DNA from: Gossypium raimondii
Taxonomy: Eukaryota > Streptophyta > Magnoliopsida > Malvales > Malvaceae
Direction of reading: 5' to 3'
Length of the DNA: 64,000 nt
Assembly (NCBI RefSeq): GCF_025698545.1
Contig: NC_068576.1
Location: forward strand, 57,324,094 to 57,388,093
Shown here: positions 37,770-50,700 of the stretch, piece by piece
Position numbering within the stretch: position 1 is the stretch's first letter
How the letters are laid out: the number at the start of each line of letters is the position of its first letter
Translations under genes and position numbers: made by a program
The notes under the pieces: model-generated
Database searches by the model: none
What the model was told of the DNA's origin: nothing
What the model saw: only the letters and a program-made list of their open reading frames with translations

Positions 37770-39309
37770 ATAAAATCCCTTTGACAGAAGATTTCCATGT
37801 CATTGGAGTAAAGGAAAGGGTGAGAATTGCCGAAAACAAGTGCATTTCTGATAAACCAAAATTTCGGCCGGGCAGCCCAAGATTTAGAAGAAATGTATCG
37901 ACCTATACCATAATAATACTAATTATGTTTCTTCATTGTATTTGGATTGACTTTATTATCCGAAGACACAAGATATAGTGGTCCAGCCAGTAGGTTCCAC
38001 AACAATTATTACAGCAATGGTTTTAGTAAAAAGAAAGAAAAATTTCCTCGAGAAATCGTCTTCACCTCTATTGCTACACTGCTTCCATTTACATTTTATA
38101 TTTGCGTGACAGAATTGGTCAGAGGTATACTAAATAGTTTCACTTATTATATTTTATCCCCAGAAATCACAGTCATCAATATATCAATAAACAAAAATCC
38201 TAAGCCCTAAATCTGAACTTTAAACCACACTCTAAAATTTTTTATTGACCTACTTATTATTTTATTAAAAAAATAGAAAATGTATACACTGTATAGTAGC
38301 ATCACTTTGCTTTAAGTGGAGCTAGGAATCTATTCTTTCAAGAAAAATAAAGGGAGGGGGAGGCATATTGGGAGCAGTGGAATAGGTTAATAAATGATAA
38401 TTCCCACCCATGGCAATGCCGACCAGTTGTTTTAATATTGAGGGTGACTTGCCCTGGCCCAATATTCCTCAACAGCTAGCTTTGCTTTAATTTGCTGCAG
38501 TGGTGGGTGAGACTATTTATAGTGCCCATTTCTTAAAAGTTGAGAAAATAACAACAATGAAATATAAATATATGTATATCCACATGTATTCCATATGGTA
38601 CATTGTACTATTCATAAGAAAATTAAAGTTTTAACTTTGAAGATATATTGTTGGAAGGACTAAATCATAATATTTATGAATCATAAAATAAAAACAATAA
38701 CAATAAAATATATACTTGATTAAAGGGTAAAAGAGAGCAATTAGAAGTAGCAAGTAAGGGTGATAATCATTAGGTTCGGTCAAATTTTGGGAATTTTTTA
38801 ACTATTCATTATAATTTAATTTGGTTTAATTTGATTTTCGGGTTTTCATATTATTTTTATTTTTGATTTTTAGACTTATTTTAACAAAATAAACTTTGTT
38901 TTATAACTTTTGAATATTATTTAACAGCATTTTAAGGTCTTTTTCATATATATTTCTTAAAAACAATTTTTTGAAGAATTTTTAAATTATTTTTAACATT
39001 TTAAATATAAATTTTATTTTATATAAATTTAAATTTAATTATAAATTTAATAAAAATAAAATTCAATTTAATTTTGAATAACCATCATTTTTAAACTTAC
39101 ATTTTATAAATTATCCAAACATATTGATTTAAGTTAATTTTTGGTTTTCGAATTTTCAACCCTAGTGGCAAGCACCACCATATCCCAGATCCCAAAAGCT
39201 AACAAGGAGAAAGGGCCCCAATATCTACTTTTGTGCACCCATCCCACTACCCTCCACAACCCTCAGCCAAACTCCAAAGGCTTATCATTTTATAATTATA
39301 AACTTACTT

Positions 39310-39610
39310 TTCAGATTGGGAAAAATAAACTTTAGTCCCTAAATTTGGTAACATTTTCACTTTGGTTCGTGATTCTTTTTGGTCTTGGAATTTGATAGTT
39401 TTCTCAATTTGATCCCTAAATTTGAATTTTATTAAAGTATGATGACATAACAATCGAAAATTATACAATGTAATCACTTGAATTTTTTTATTTTTATTTT
39501 TAGATTATATATTTTAACTTTTAGGTGATTGAATGGTACAATTTTAAAGTGTAATCTCATCATATTAAAATAAAATCCAAGTTCAAAGACAAATTTGGGA
39601 AAAGTTATCA
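39310..39610. repeat. Fold-back element, family B
   Basis: The left arm ACTTTAGTCCCTAAATTTGG and TTTGAATTTTATTAAAGTAT is answered by CATATTAAAATAAAATCC and GACAAATTTGGGAAAAG. Same family as 11440-11700 and 47165-47560. Confidence 0.55.
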
Positions 39611-39649
39611 AGTTAAATGATTAATAAAGACAAAAAAATTTATAATTAT

Positions 39650-39915
39650 ACATAAAATCAAAAAGTAAATTGATTCCATTGTTCAAAATTTTATCTATTT
39701 TTACTGTTAAAATTGATCATTGTACGTCATAATGTAGTGCACATGACACACCACGCCTCACTATTTAATTATTTTATCAGCCATGCTAATTTTAACAATA
39801 AAAAATTAAAAATTTTAACAAAAAATCAATTTAATTTTTAATCTAATATATAATAACTAATTTACTCAATTTTTAAATAAAATTAAAATTCAATTCAACT
39901 CTTCATAATACTTTT
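39650..39915. repeat. Fold-back element, family A (diverged)
   Basis: Family phrases AAATTTTATCTATTTTTACT, CATTGTACGTCATAATG and TTATCAGCCATGCTAATTTT are present, with the inverted arm ending TCTTCATAATACTTTTTCC. It directly abuts the left end of the 2 kb inverted-arm element. Confidence 0.55.
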
Positions 39916-39918
39916 TCC

Positions 39919-41910
39919 GGTTTTTACCAAAATATTACAAAAAATAAAAATATACCAAAATATTATAAACTTATTTTTATTTACCAAAATAATACAAAAA
40001 AAAGGAGGCTAATGGAGGGCATGAAAAAGGCGGCACAAGACTAAAATATAATGATCTAAAGTTTCAAGGACCAGATATGAAATTTACCATTTTGAATTTT
40101 GAAAGTGAATTGGTGCCGCCTGTGGTGTGGCGGCACTAAAGTTGAAATGTGACTAATTGCCTTCTAAGCCCTCTTTTTTTATTATTTTCTTTTTATTCCC
40201 CTTCAACTTAATTTTTTATTTAATAAACAAGCCCTCAACCTATTTTTGTAGTTAAATAAGCTCTTAATCTATGATTTTTACTCATAAAAGCCCTTTATTT
40301 TATTATTAAAGTAAATATATTTTACCTAAAGTAAAGCTATTTAAAAAGTATAAACTAATTCGTATTTTTATGTTTATGTGATTTTGATGAGAATAGTTTA
40401 TTAAATAAAAAAATTTATGTTTATCAAAGGCTTATAGCTATAATAGTCCCTTAAGGAAAAACCAAAAAGTTACTAAGCCCTTGACTTAATTTGAACCCAG
40501 TTGAGCCCTTATCATTAACTCGAAAAAATTAATTAAGCTCTTACATTAATAATTTTCACATTTCATTACATTAACCATTAAAATCAATTAACGGACCAAT
40601 TAGATGATGAAATATGACAAAGTTGTGATTTAATCTTTCATATTTCGATAAAAATCATAAAAATATCTATCTATAATATATATAAAAGCACGAGTCTTGA
40701 GAAAACTTTTGAACTGACAAAAATATCCTTTATTGTTAATTATATTACTAAACTACATTAGAATAATAATTTATTAATATTATTATATAATAATAAAAAG
40801 TAAGATCAATTAAAATAATAATATATTAATGTGAAATTAATTAATTTGGTCATATATTATAAAGGCTCTACTTAAAAAAACATAATATATTATTAATTAA
40901 TTAAACTATAAATCTATAAAATCATTGAATATAATTGGATGAATTTAAAATAATAAGAATTCAAGTTTTTAATTAAATAAAAATATTTTTATATATAAAT
41001 ACTTTTATAAATTTAAAAATAATTATAATTTAATAGAAGTTGTGAGAATTATATATTTCAAAATAATTATAATTTAAACTGTAATTATTATTAAAAATAT
41101 TGTGCTAATTTTAAAATAGAATTATTATTTAAATAGAACTCTAAGCATAAAATATAGGAAAAAGGCAAAACAAAATTGTGATAATTATAATTATAATTTA
41201 TTGTTATTAGTTAAAAATTTGACGATGCTACTTTTATTAAAGTAAAGTAGAGTTATTACTTAATTAGAATTCTAAGTATCTTAATTATCACTTAACTAAT
41301 ATTAGATTTAATTAAAAATTAATAGAAATACCAAGCATGCTTTATTGAAAAACCAAAAGTAATAATAAACTGATCACCCATAAATGTAACCCAAATAGAA
41401 AAATAAATTATAATTATAAACTATTCTCATCAAATTTAGTAATTTTTATTTAATAAATTATTCTCATCAAGTTCACATAAAATATATTTACTTTAATAAT
41501 AAAATAAATGGCTTTTATGTGTAAAAATCATAGATTAAGAGCTTATTTAACTACAAAAATAGGTTGAGGGCTTGTTTATTAAATAAAAAAGTGAGTTGAA
41601 AGGGAATACAAAGAAAATAATAAATAAGAATGGCTTAAAAGGCAATTAGCCACATTTCAACTTTAGTGCCGCCGCACCCACGGCGGCACCAATTCACTTT
41701 CAAAATTTAAAATGATAAATTTTCATATCAAATCCTTGAAACTTTAGATCATTATATTTTAGTCCTGTGCCGCCTATGGGAAAGGCACCATTGGTGCCGC
41801 CTTTTTCATGCCCTCCATCAGTCTTCTTTTTTTTGTATTATTTTGATAAATAAAAAAATTTATAATATTATAATTTTTTTTTTGTAATATTTTGATTAAA
41901 AAAACCCCAC
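39919..41910. mobile_element. 2 kb element with about 500 bp inverted arms and GCCGCC motifs
   Basis: The left arm (39919 to about 40420) and right arm (about 41400 to 41910) are near-identical in reverse complement: GGAGGGCATGAAAAAGGCGG against GCCTTTTTCATGCCCTCC, TTCAACTTTAGTGCCGCC against GGCGGCACTAAAGTTGAA, and GCCCTCAACCTATTTTTG against CAAAAATAGGTTGAGGGC. Outer ends are GGTTTTTACCAAAATATTAC and its counterpart GTAATATTTTGATTAAAA. The 1 kb centre is AT-rich with no open frame. The right arm carries one extra GCCGCC-bearing segment. Long inverted arms without coding capacity fit a non-autonomous Mutator-like or fold-back transposon; the superfamily is inference. A possible imperfect 9 bp target duplication (ACTTTTTCC, ACCTTTTCC) is weak. 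Confidence 0.75.
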
Positions 41911-42589
41911 CTTTTCCGTTGTTTTAATATAGCTACTACTTAACTTAAAACACCCACCTCTCAACCTTTGAGCTGGAGAATTTTGGGACCAAACTTCAAT
42001 GCAAAGAAACAAATACTGTGCCATTCTGGTGCCTGTCCTCCTTAAACACCACACCTTTAAACCTTTGATTTTGACACCATCAATGTGAAGACTGAAAAGC
42101 CCAAGTCCCCACTGCCCACTGCCTTATTATTATATTTATTTATTTACCTTCTTTTCCAATTAAAAAAGAAATAAAATATATGTTTTAAGCTATTTAAAGT
42201 GCAATTTCAAGACTAAAAAATTTGTTGATGGTTGCAAAAGAAAAAACAATCAAACTACATTTTGTTTTTTTTTATTATTAAAAATAAGTAAATTAATAAA
42301 AAGAATAAAACGAAATTCGATTATACTACCCACCATACATTAAGTAGTTCATCAAATCAGCCAACTACCAACTTTAAAACCATTAAGCTTAGCCCCCAAT
42401 GTGGAATGTGGTTATAGAGAAATAAAGTGCCTGCTTTTTTTCATTTTCTTTCAGTGAAATGCCTGGGTCTACCAGCTGAATTTGTAAACTGACATAAGTT
42501 AATATACAAACATTGTATTAGTCCCGTCATCATATGAATATTTTATCTGCAATATATATAAAAAGTGAAGTATAATGAAATATTTATAT

Positions 42590-42901
42590 TAAAAGTAATA
42601 TTTTATTTTATTTTATTAATGGTAGATTAATTTTGTATGTTAAATAAAAATATATTCTATTAAAAATTTTATTTATTTTTATTATTAAAACATAGTTTTG
42701 TATATAAAAATAGGGTATGTCACATATAATGTCGATTATTTCATCAACCACGCCAATTTTAATGGGAGAAATAAATAAAATTTTAACAGAAAAATTAATT
42801 AACTCTATGATTTTATTGTACAGTGATTAATTTACTTATTTTTAAATAAAAATAAAATACAATTTAATTTTTAATACAAAAACTTGAATGATACTTTTAC
42901 G
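42590..42901. repeat. Fold-back element, family A
   Basis: The loop TTTCATCAACCACGCCAATT and right end AATGATACTTTTACGG match the family; the left arm is more diverged and AT-rich. Ends approximate. Confidence 0.55.
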
Positions 42902-43165
42902 GTAAAAAAAATCTTTTATAAATAGTATACGTATATATATTACAGTAACTTGGAATTTAAGTAACATAAGTAGTGATTTGAATTCCGGACAGAAAGCAAA
43001 AAAGAAACCAAAGCGTTTTTTCCCCTGTGATGATGGTTTTGTTGGACATGATGATTACGAATGCCCCCACAAAGAAAAATGTACAAATGTCATAGCTTTT
43101 TTTTCAGTACAAATGATGCCTCTGCATAACATAAAATCAAAGCATAAACAAAATGTAATTATATA

Positions 43166-43490
43166 AGTAATTAGATTGTATTTTATTTTTTATATTTAAA
43201 ATAAATAAATTAATCTTTATGCATCATATTAAAGAGTAAATTAATTATTTTTGTTAAAAAATGATTCATTTATTTATACAGTTAAAACTAATATAGAATG
43301 ACTCAATGTGTATTTTATATTGATGTCCAGGGCCAATCTTTAATAGAAAAATAAATGATATTTTTAATAGAGAAACAATTTGTTTTTATCTAACCTACAA
43401 AAAATTAATTTACTTATTTTTGAGTATAAAAGTTAAAATATAATATAACTTCTAACCTAACATAAGGAGTTGTATTATACTTTTATTGTG
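43166..43490. repeat. Fold-back element, family A (diverged)
   Basis: The left arm TTAGATTGTATTTTATTTTT with AAAGAGTAAATTAATT pairs with the right arm TTAATTTACTTATTTTTGAG and AAAATATAATATAACTTC. It ends about 380 bp upstream of the first ATG of the neprosin gene, so it may lie in its promoter. Confidence 0.5.
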
Positions 43491-43870
43491 AGAAAAAAAA
43501 ACCTGGATTCACAACACAAAAATCATTGTTTGGAAAGAGTTTAAGCCTGTATGAAAGAAAACACGGTAAATGCCTGCAATTTTATATATATATAACCAAA
43601 GCTTTAATTTTTCTCTTTTGATAAAGCTGACAACCCTGAAAGCAACCCAAAAGAAACAAAAAAAAGAAAAATTATATCCGTTTTGATCACAATTCACACA
43701 GCACAGCCCCGTTATAGAATTTGTCTTAAAAATGCAAAGGGGTTTGAGAATTTTCAGTTTTGTTTATATGCTTGAAAAATGGGGGTCTTGTGTTTTTTTA
43801 GTAAAGATTTGAAGAGAGATTCATTTCCAATTCCAGGGACAAACATTCTGGAATAAACCCATGTTGTGTT

Positions 43871-46405
43871 ATGAACACAAGAAGACATTATTCTATACAA
43901 AAACATTCCACAATGATTCACATTTTTGTTGCTTTCCTTCTTGTTTCCACTTCTCTTGGCCCTGTCTTGTCTTTACAATCAGTACCGGATTCCGGTCACC
44001 GGCAACTACAGAACTGTACTTTAAACCCTTACAAAGATATTCAGAAGCTAAGAAGAGTCCAAGCTTATCTCAAGAAGATAAATAAGCCTGCTGTTAAGAC
44101 CATTCAGGCAGGTTCTTTGAAACTTTGTGCTAATTATATGATAATTATATGATGTTTGGTTCTTGGTTTCTTGTTGCAGAGTCCAGATGGTGATGTTATA
44201 GACTGTGTTCCGTCTCATCTTCAACCTGCTTTTGATCATCCTCAGCTTAAAGGGCAGAAACCATTGGTAGAAAAACAAAAATTCTGCTTGTTTTTAATGA
44301 ATAAAGTTACAAGACATCCTTAGTTATATGTGAAACAGACATTAACAAGAACATGGTTTTGACAGAAACCGGCGGTGAGGCCAAAAGGACATAACTTAAC
44401 AGAAGCAGTCTCTGAAAGCTTCCAGCTATGGAGAGATACAGGTGAATCATGTCCTAAAGGGACAGTTCCAATTAGAAGAACAACTGAACAAGACATTCTT
44501 AGAGCAAGTTCTGTTAGAAGATATGGAAGAATAAGAAGACATGTACGGAGAGATTCGACCGGTTATGGCCATGAGGTTAGTATATTCTCAAGATTCAAGA
44601 CCGAAAAACGAGTAAAACCGGTGCCTTAGTCATAGGGGAAAAAAAGAATCTGTGTAGTTTAGACAAGTTACCTGTTTTTCACCCTCATTGCAGCATGCAG
44701 TTGTCTTTGAGAATGGTGATCAATATTATGGAGCAAGGGCAAGTTTAAGCGTATGGGCGCCTCGTGTGACGAATGAATACGAGTTTAGCTTGTCACAGAT
44801 ATGGATCATCTCTGGTTCTTTTGGCAATGATTTGAACACCATTGAAGCTGGTTGGCAGGCATGTCCTTGAAAATCATTTCGCTCATCACTTATCATTTTC
44901 AAACATGACATGATTTTTATGTTCCTAATGAAACAGTTGTATGTTCATGTTTCTTTCAGGTTAGCCCTGAACTATATGGAGATAATTACCCAAGGTTCTT
45001 CACATACTGGACAGTGAGTATAACATATAGCAATCTTCCTGTCTGTTCATGTAAACAAGATTTAGGACATAAAAGTGACAGAATAATCAACTGTTAATTG
45101 ACATTTGAAATTACAGAGTGATGCATACCAGACTACAGGATGTTACAACTTGCTTTGTTCTGGTTTTGTCCAAACCAACAACAAGGTTGCCATTGGAGCA
45201 GCAATCTCACCAAGGTCCTCTTACAATGGCAGACAGTTCGATATCGGATTAATGGTTTGGAAGGTCAGTGCTACTAAACCAAGTTATGAACATAATGTTA
45301 GTAAACAATTTGGTCTATTTTTTCTGTAATGGAAGTTCTATGTGTTATTTTACTGTTTCACATCTGTAGCTTCAATGTTTGGTTCCTTTTGACAAATCAC
45401 TAAACATGCTGCCTTGAAATGATGTAATAGATAAAATTGACTAAAGTGATCAATGGCTAAACACCCTTCTTGGCATTTATCTTCATTTTTTTTTTCTATT
45501 CCTAATATTAAAAGATGTAAAATTCTCTTCTCTTTTTTGTCTCAAATTGTTAAGTGGTGTGTCAGGTTACTCTCTCTTTCTTAGTTTGATACCAAAAATT
45601 TAACTATTTTTTGTCAGCTTTAGAGGAAATTCAACGAGTTATTGAAACTAAAAATCTAAAATTTTCATTTTCTTTTACCATATGATCCATCTCACCATCC
45701 TTATATAATATAGGTCAAATTTTGGCTTTGGTCCTTCTACTTTGCTCAAATTTGGTTCTGGCATAATTTTGTCCTATTCTTTTATATAGTATCATGGAGA
45801 CCCCTGTGCTAAAGGTCAATCTGTCCTACTCTTTGATTTAACGTACAAAGATTAATTTATCCATTTTTTTAGTAGAGGGACAAAATACAACCAGCTCTTA
45901 GTACAAGGGCCTCTATGATATCTTTACCAAAAACCAAACAAAGTTGTAGTAACATAAATAAAACTTAAAAATGGTGAACATCATACAACATCCAACTGAA
46001 AAACTGTTTTTTTTTTCTTTTTTGTAGGATCCAAAACATGGACATTGGTGGTTAGAATTCGGACCAGGATTATTGGTGGGATACTGGCCTGCCTTTCTTT
46101 TTAGTCACTTGAGAAGCCATGCCAACATGGTACAATTTGGAGGAGAAATTGTGAACACTAGATCCTCAGGATTCCACACGTCAACACAAATGGGCAGTGG
46201 TCATTTTGCAGAAGAAGGCTTTAGAAAAGCAGCTTATTTCAGGAACTTACAGACAGTTGATTGGGACAATAATTTGGTCCCATTGACAAACATTCATTTA
46301 AAGGCTGATCGTGCCAATTGTTACGACATCAGACAAGGAAGAAACCGTGTTTGGGGAACTTACTTTTATTATGGAGGCCCTGGAAGGAATGTAAGATGTC
46401 CTTAA
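43871..46405 (+). CDS. Secreted neprosin-domain (DUF239) protein
   Basis: Seven exons: 43871-44107, 44180-44266, 44366-44575, 44694-44858, 44960-45013, 45117-45263 and 46028-46405, joining in frame to 425 residues. A hydrophobic signal peptide lies at residues 15-34 (MIHIFVAFLLVSTSLGPVLS); an in-frame ATG at 43913 could equally be the start. The neprosin activation region (VKTIQSPDGDVIDCV, AFDHPQLKGQKPL) is followed by the neprosin domain from about residue 180 (HAVVFENGDQYYGARASLSV, GSFGNDLNTIEAGWQVSPEL, GCYNLLCSGFVQTNNK, YYGGPGRNVRCP). Neprosins include glutamic, proline-specific endopeptidases first found in pitcher plants; most plant members are untested, so activity here is inference. 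Introns 1 and 4 start with GC instead of GT; no GT site nearby keeps the frame. Intron 6 holds a partial family A repeat. Confidence 0.88.
45788..45930. repeat. Partial family A element in neprosin intron 6
   Basis: AGTATCATGGAGACCCCTGT at the left is joined directly to the right arm (GGACAAAATACAACCAGCTC, TACAAGGGCCTCTATGATAT). Most of the left arm and the loop are missing. Confidence 0.6.
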
Positions 46406-47751
46406 CTATTTCATCTTTTAACCCTTTAATTTTTTTTCTCTCTTTTTCTTTTACCCCAATTTTTCTGTCCCAGGTCTTAATAAGGTTTGGGTTATTCTTA
46501 GATTTTTTTTTTCTTTGCTTTTGGTCTGTCAAGTAATGCATATTTTTGGTCCCCTGGAAGATTGATTTACCCTCCCAGCTGGGGACTATATATATATATG
46601 TACGTAAATATTTCTTTTGGCCGGGGATACAAACTGTTAATAACACTAGTCATCTATGTTTGCTTTTTTATATATTAAAAATTTTATCAGATACATATGT
46701 ATGTGAAAATGGAAATTTTAAAATATAAATGTGTATTTAAAAATAATAAATAATAAATAATAAAAGTATGATTTGAAGCTAATTAATTAAAATAACACAT
46801 GAAATATGTATTATATTAAAATAATAAATTAGATAAAATTATGAGTAAAATGAAATTTAAACATATAAATTCATTAAATAAATAATACTAAATATATTAC
46901 AATTATTTATCACAGTTTATCATTAATTGTGAGCTACTCTCGAGTTAACTTATGACACCAACTCAATTAACAATATTATTAAATAAATTGTGCATATTAA
47001 AATAAAATTGTATAAAATTTATTAAAATGAAGTTTTGGTTGAATGATAAATTTATAATTTTACTAATGCAATTGGTGTGTATCTTCGGATAATATGACTT
47101 ATTTTAATTGCAAAAGATATTTTTATAATTTCTATAATCAAATTTTTGTTTGGTTGACCGGTGACACCAATTTAGTCTAGTTTTATTAATAGCTTACATT
47201 TAGTCCTTGAACTTGACAATTTTTCCCTACTTGATCTTTGAATTTTTTTGTCCATATTAATCCCAAAATTAGACAACTTATCCCAATTTGGTCCCTAATC
47301 TTAGATGTCATCATCATTTGAATTTTTTTTAATTATATAAAATATAAAAATATATAAGGAAATTATTAAAAATTAAAAATAGGCGATGATCTAGTGCAAT
47401 CTCAAAGTGGCATTTCATCATACTTTAATGAAATCCAATTTCAGGGATTAAATTGAAAAAAACTACCAATTTTTGGGACTAATACAAAACAAAAAAAATT
47501 CAGATACCAATGTGAAAAAAATTGCCAAGTTCAGTGACTAAATGTTACTTATATCCCAAGAAATAACTTATCTGGGCTGCAATACATAGACTTCAATTCC
47601 ACAGGCTTTGCTTGAATGCTTCAACGTGATTGAATCCACAATCACGTTCTTAGCTTCACATTAGAATCGAGTGCCTATATGGTTACCAGCAGCAACAGAT
47701 CTATGAAGTAAACACAACATAATATAGATGGAAAAATAACTGTTAAAAGTG
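46406..47751. other. Intergenic region between convergent neprosin and JMJ20-like genes
   Basis: Contains a short TA run near 46588, AT-rich sequence, and the family B fold-back at 47165-47560. No gene seen. Confidence 0.5.
47165..47560. repeat. Fold-back element, family B
   Basis: The left arm ACATTTAGTCCTTGAACTTG is mirrored by AAGTTCAGTGACTAAATGTT at the right end; the inner arms (TTTGGTCCCTAATC against GGGATTAAATTGA) pair more loosely. Confidence 0.65.
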
Positions 47752-50700
47752 CTAATTTTGTTCATGTGGCTGGATTTCGTATAATACTGACAGAAGAGGG
47801 TTTTGCTCATCGCAGTTGCTACTAAGTTTCGAAACGGCATAGTCTATAAATGTAATGAGATCTTCGGGACTACAAACTTGAGATCCATACTTAGCAAAAT
47901 CAGCCATCAAAGCTTTCTTCATAGTACAGCTCCAGTTCTCTTCCTCGCGGATAACTGAATATATTCTGCCTAAACCAGTGCATAGTTTAAGAAACTTGGG
48001 ATCGCTTAGAGTTTCCAACAAATTTATGATACCGAGATTTCCTTTCACGCCTTCAGATTTCATCTTCAATGCTGTTTTCCTTATAGATGAAAGGTTCAGA
48101 GCAAAATGTTCTATTATAGCAGAGCAATGCCAGATTGAATTTTCGGAGTTCAATTCACCACGTAGATAATACAGTTCCACCACATTGGCCAGCGAAAAGC
48201 GTGATATGAAGATGAAGAAGTCATTAAAATTCATTCCTGTAGAAAGAGGACAAACTTTTATCAAGCTTATCATAAAGACGACAACAAATTTTGGCACATG
48301 AGAGAGAAATTAGGTTAAACTGCATTAGTAATCACCCAACTATGTTTCTTTTCTTATTTGGTCACCCCAACAATTTCCTAAAAATGGAAGCACCCAAAAA
48401 ATCCAAGATAATTGGGTGACCAAAAAAGACATTTGCGATAGGAAGAGTTCTAGTAAGTTGCAGAATCAACTAAATGATACTATCCCAGAAAAAATGTACA
48501 AGGTCAGTGAAATTCTTTACTGATGACACTTCCCACTTCAGGAAAAGCATTGAATAACAAGACTGACATTAACCAAAAATAAATAAATAAGTTCATCCAC
48601 TAACATTAGGTATAAAAAACCAGCTACAAGAAGAAAATAACAACCTGAACTCAAACATGTGGTGAACTATCATCCCTATGAAGATTAATATATTACCTGT
48701 ATTTGCTGCAAGATTGCGTTGACAGAGCCCTTCAAAATCATCACAGATATCTTTGATATCCTCTATGTACTCCTTGGCCTCCTTGTAGTCTCTTAATAAT
48801 AGATCCCACTGAAAGAAAAAGTTTCTTAACAAGATATACTTCATATTCTATATAAGAAATGGGTTTTTATATTTATGAAGAACAGGTCTGTAGTAACCGC
48901 ACTTACCACCCAAGAAAGATTGTAGCCATTGAACCAGTTGTGGTTTATTGATATTGTGTCCTCCTGAAAATCTTTGTATTATGAGTTTAAAAGAGATGAT
49001 ACATCACGTGCAAGAAAGGTAGCTCTGTGTATCTACATGAGACTTGAGTCTAAAGTTTTTGGCAAATTACAGTAACATGGGAGCTGTGGAACCTATTATT
49101 GCAAGACCACATTTTACCCCTCTTTATATGTTGGAAACACCATGAAAAAAAAATTCTTTATCACCATTGAACAGACACATCAGCCAATGCCCCTCTGTTC
49201 CCCAACTCCTCTATCATTTTCTCTAAGTCTATTCTCCTTTTTCAGTGGACACTTTTTAATTACATGCCCTCAAAGCATTGATAACCTTCAAAAAGATTTA
49301 TTGGCAAGAAAAAAAAAAGAAAAATAATTTAATTTACCAGATTATGGACTTGATGGTACCATCCACTAGGCACAAAGATAATTTCGTTCTGCTCCTGTAT
49401 GCATTCCAGCCAGATAGCCTTCACATGGTATGAAAATAACAGCATATCTTTTAGATGTGCAGGAAAGAAATTAAAGTACATTTGAAGCTCTAGAAAGACT
49501 AGTTACCTTCTTAAAACCAGGAAATTCAGTTTCACTAATATCATCAAAGATATTATACACGGTGTTTTTCATGTTCCTGAGGTGAAATAAGACAGCAGTC
49601 AAGAAATAATGTTACTAAGGGCCTGCACTGAGTAGAAAGTATATTCTTAAAACAGCAGTCAGCTATATAATAGAATGCAAGAACATGGTAATAACCTATG
49701 CATTTGTCATCACAATTCACAACCCCATGAAAGAATGCAGGTAATTTCTCTCATCTTCTTAATATCTTTTTAACCTTTTACATGATATTTTGAATATGGG
49801 TAAAGACCATGGATCCAGTCCATAGGCCAAATTTAAATCACAGGGGAGCTGGACAATCCACCAGTTCTATATACAACACGGAATACCTGCTTACCAGCTC
49901 AGGCAGCATACTAGACTAATATTAAGGCCACCATGAAAATGAGACAGGTGATAATGCATCACTGGCTAATTCTGATTACATTGAGAATTCTTATTTAAAG
50001 GACCATATGCCATTTAGGTCAGGGATCTCTCAGTCTCTCTTTAATCTTGAAAGCTAAAGTGCTAAAATCTCCAAACATACAACTATCTGATGCTATATTG
50101 AGCAAGAAGTTGTCCATGCCTGTCAAACAAAAGATTAAATTGCTGAGGAGGCAGAAAAAGCCACTTTTTCTTGCCGCACACATTTGCCGACCAACTATAT
50201 GATCTGAAAACATCAGCATGAAGAGGTGTCCAGGATCCTGCAATGGAAAGATTTAAATGGTTTGTTAGTTTCTTTTGCATTAAATATTCATGGTCAGAGA
50301 ATGATCACTCAGCATCTTTCCTGACAAGGTATATATATCTAAATTTCTATAATATATCCAACCACTGAAGATATTGTTGCATCCATACTCGAACCTTTTG
50401 CTCCCATATACACAAAGCGATAGTCAGAGCAACTTATATCATTACTCACTCGATCAGCATCCAGATCGTCATGCATGTGATAATTGTCAAGATAAAGATT
50501 CAGCCAATCATCAGTAAAAAAAAGAGGAGTTATATATGCTTGATATTCTGGATACTCCTGACAAAAAGATTGAAAAGGATATGAAAAACTGAGACAACTA
50601 AGCTTGTAATGTACTTTTACATAGTAGCATAAAGCATAACAGAAAATCAGGAAAGCATCCACGACTTGTCCTACTATGGCTAATCATTTCTTTTGCTAAG

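Larger units (their letters stand above)
34640..43720. other. 9 kb repeat-rich intergenic region
   Basis: No intact gene. It carries five family A fold-backs, one family B fold-back, a LINE RNase H relic and the 2 kb inverted-arm element, listed separately. The stretches 36640-37500 and 37980-39300 show no recognisable coding sequence; longer open frames there are AT-rich and unsupported. Confidence 0.55.

Noticed and set aside
37782-37802. TTGACAGAAGA resembles the 5' end of plant miR157.
   Set aside because: The match stops after eleven bases, no hairpin partner is seen, and it lies beside the LINE relic.
39908-41925. Target-site duplication ACTTTTTCC/ACCTTTTCC flanking the 2 kb element.
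   Set aside because: It has one mismatch, and the right copy is offset from the arm end by a few bases, so it is not solid enough to call.
47784-47800. TGACAGAAGAG resembles the start of miR156.
   Set aside because: It lies within the antisense of the last JMJ20-like coding exon and diverges after eleven bases.
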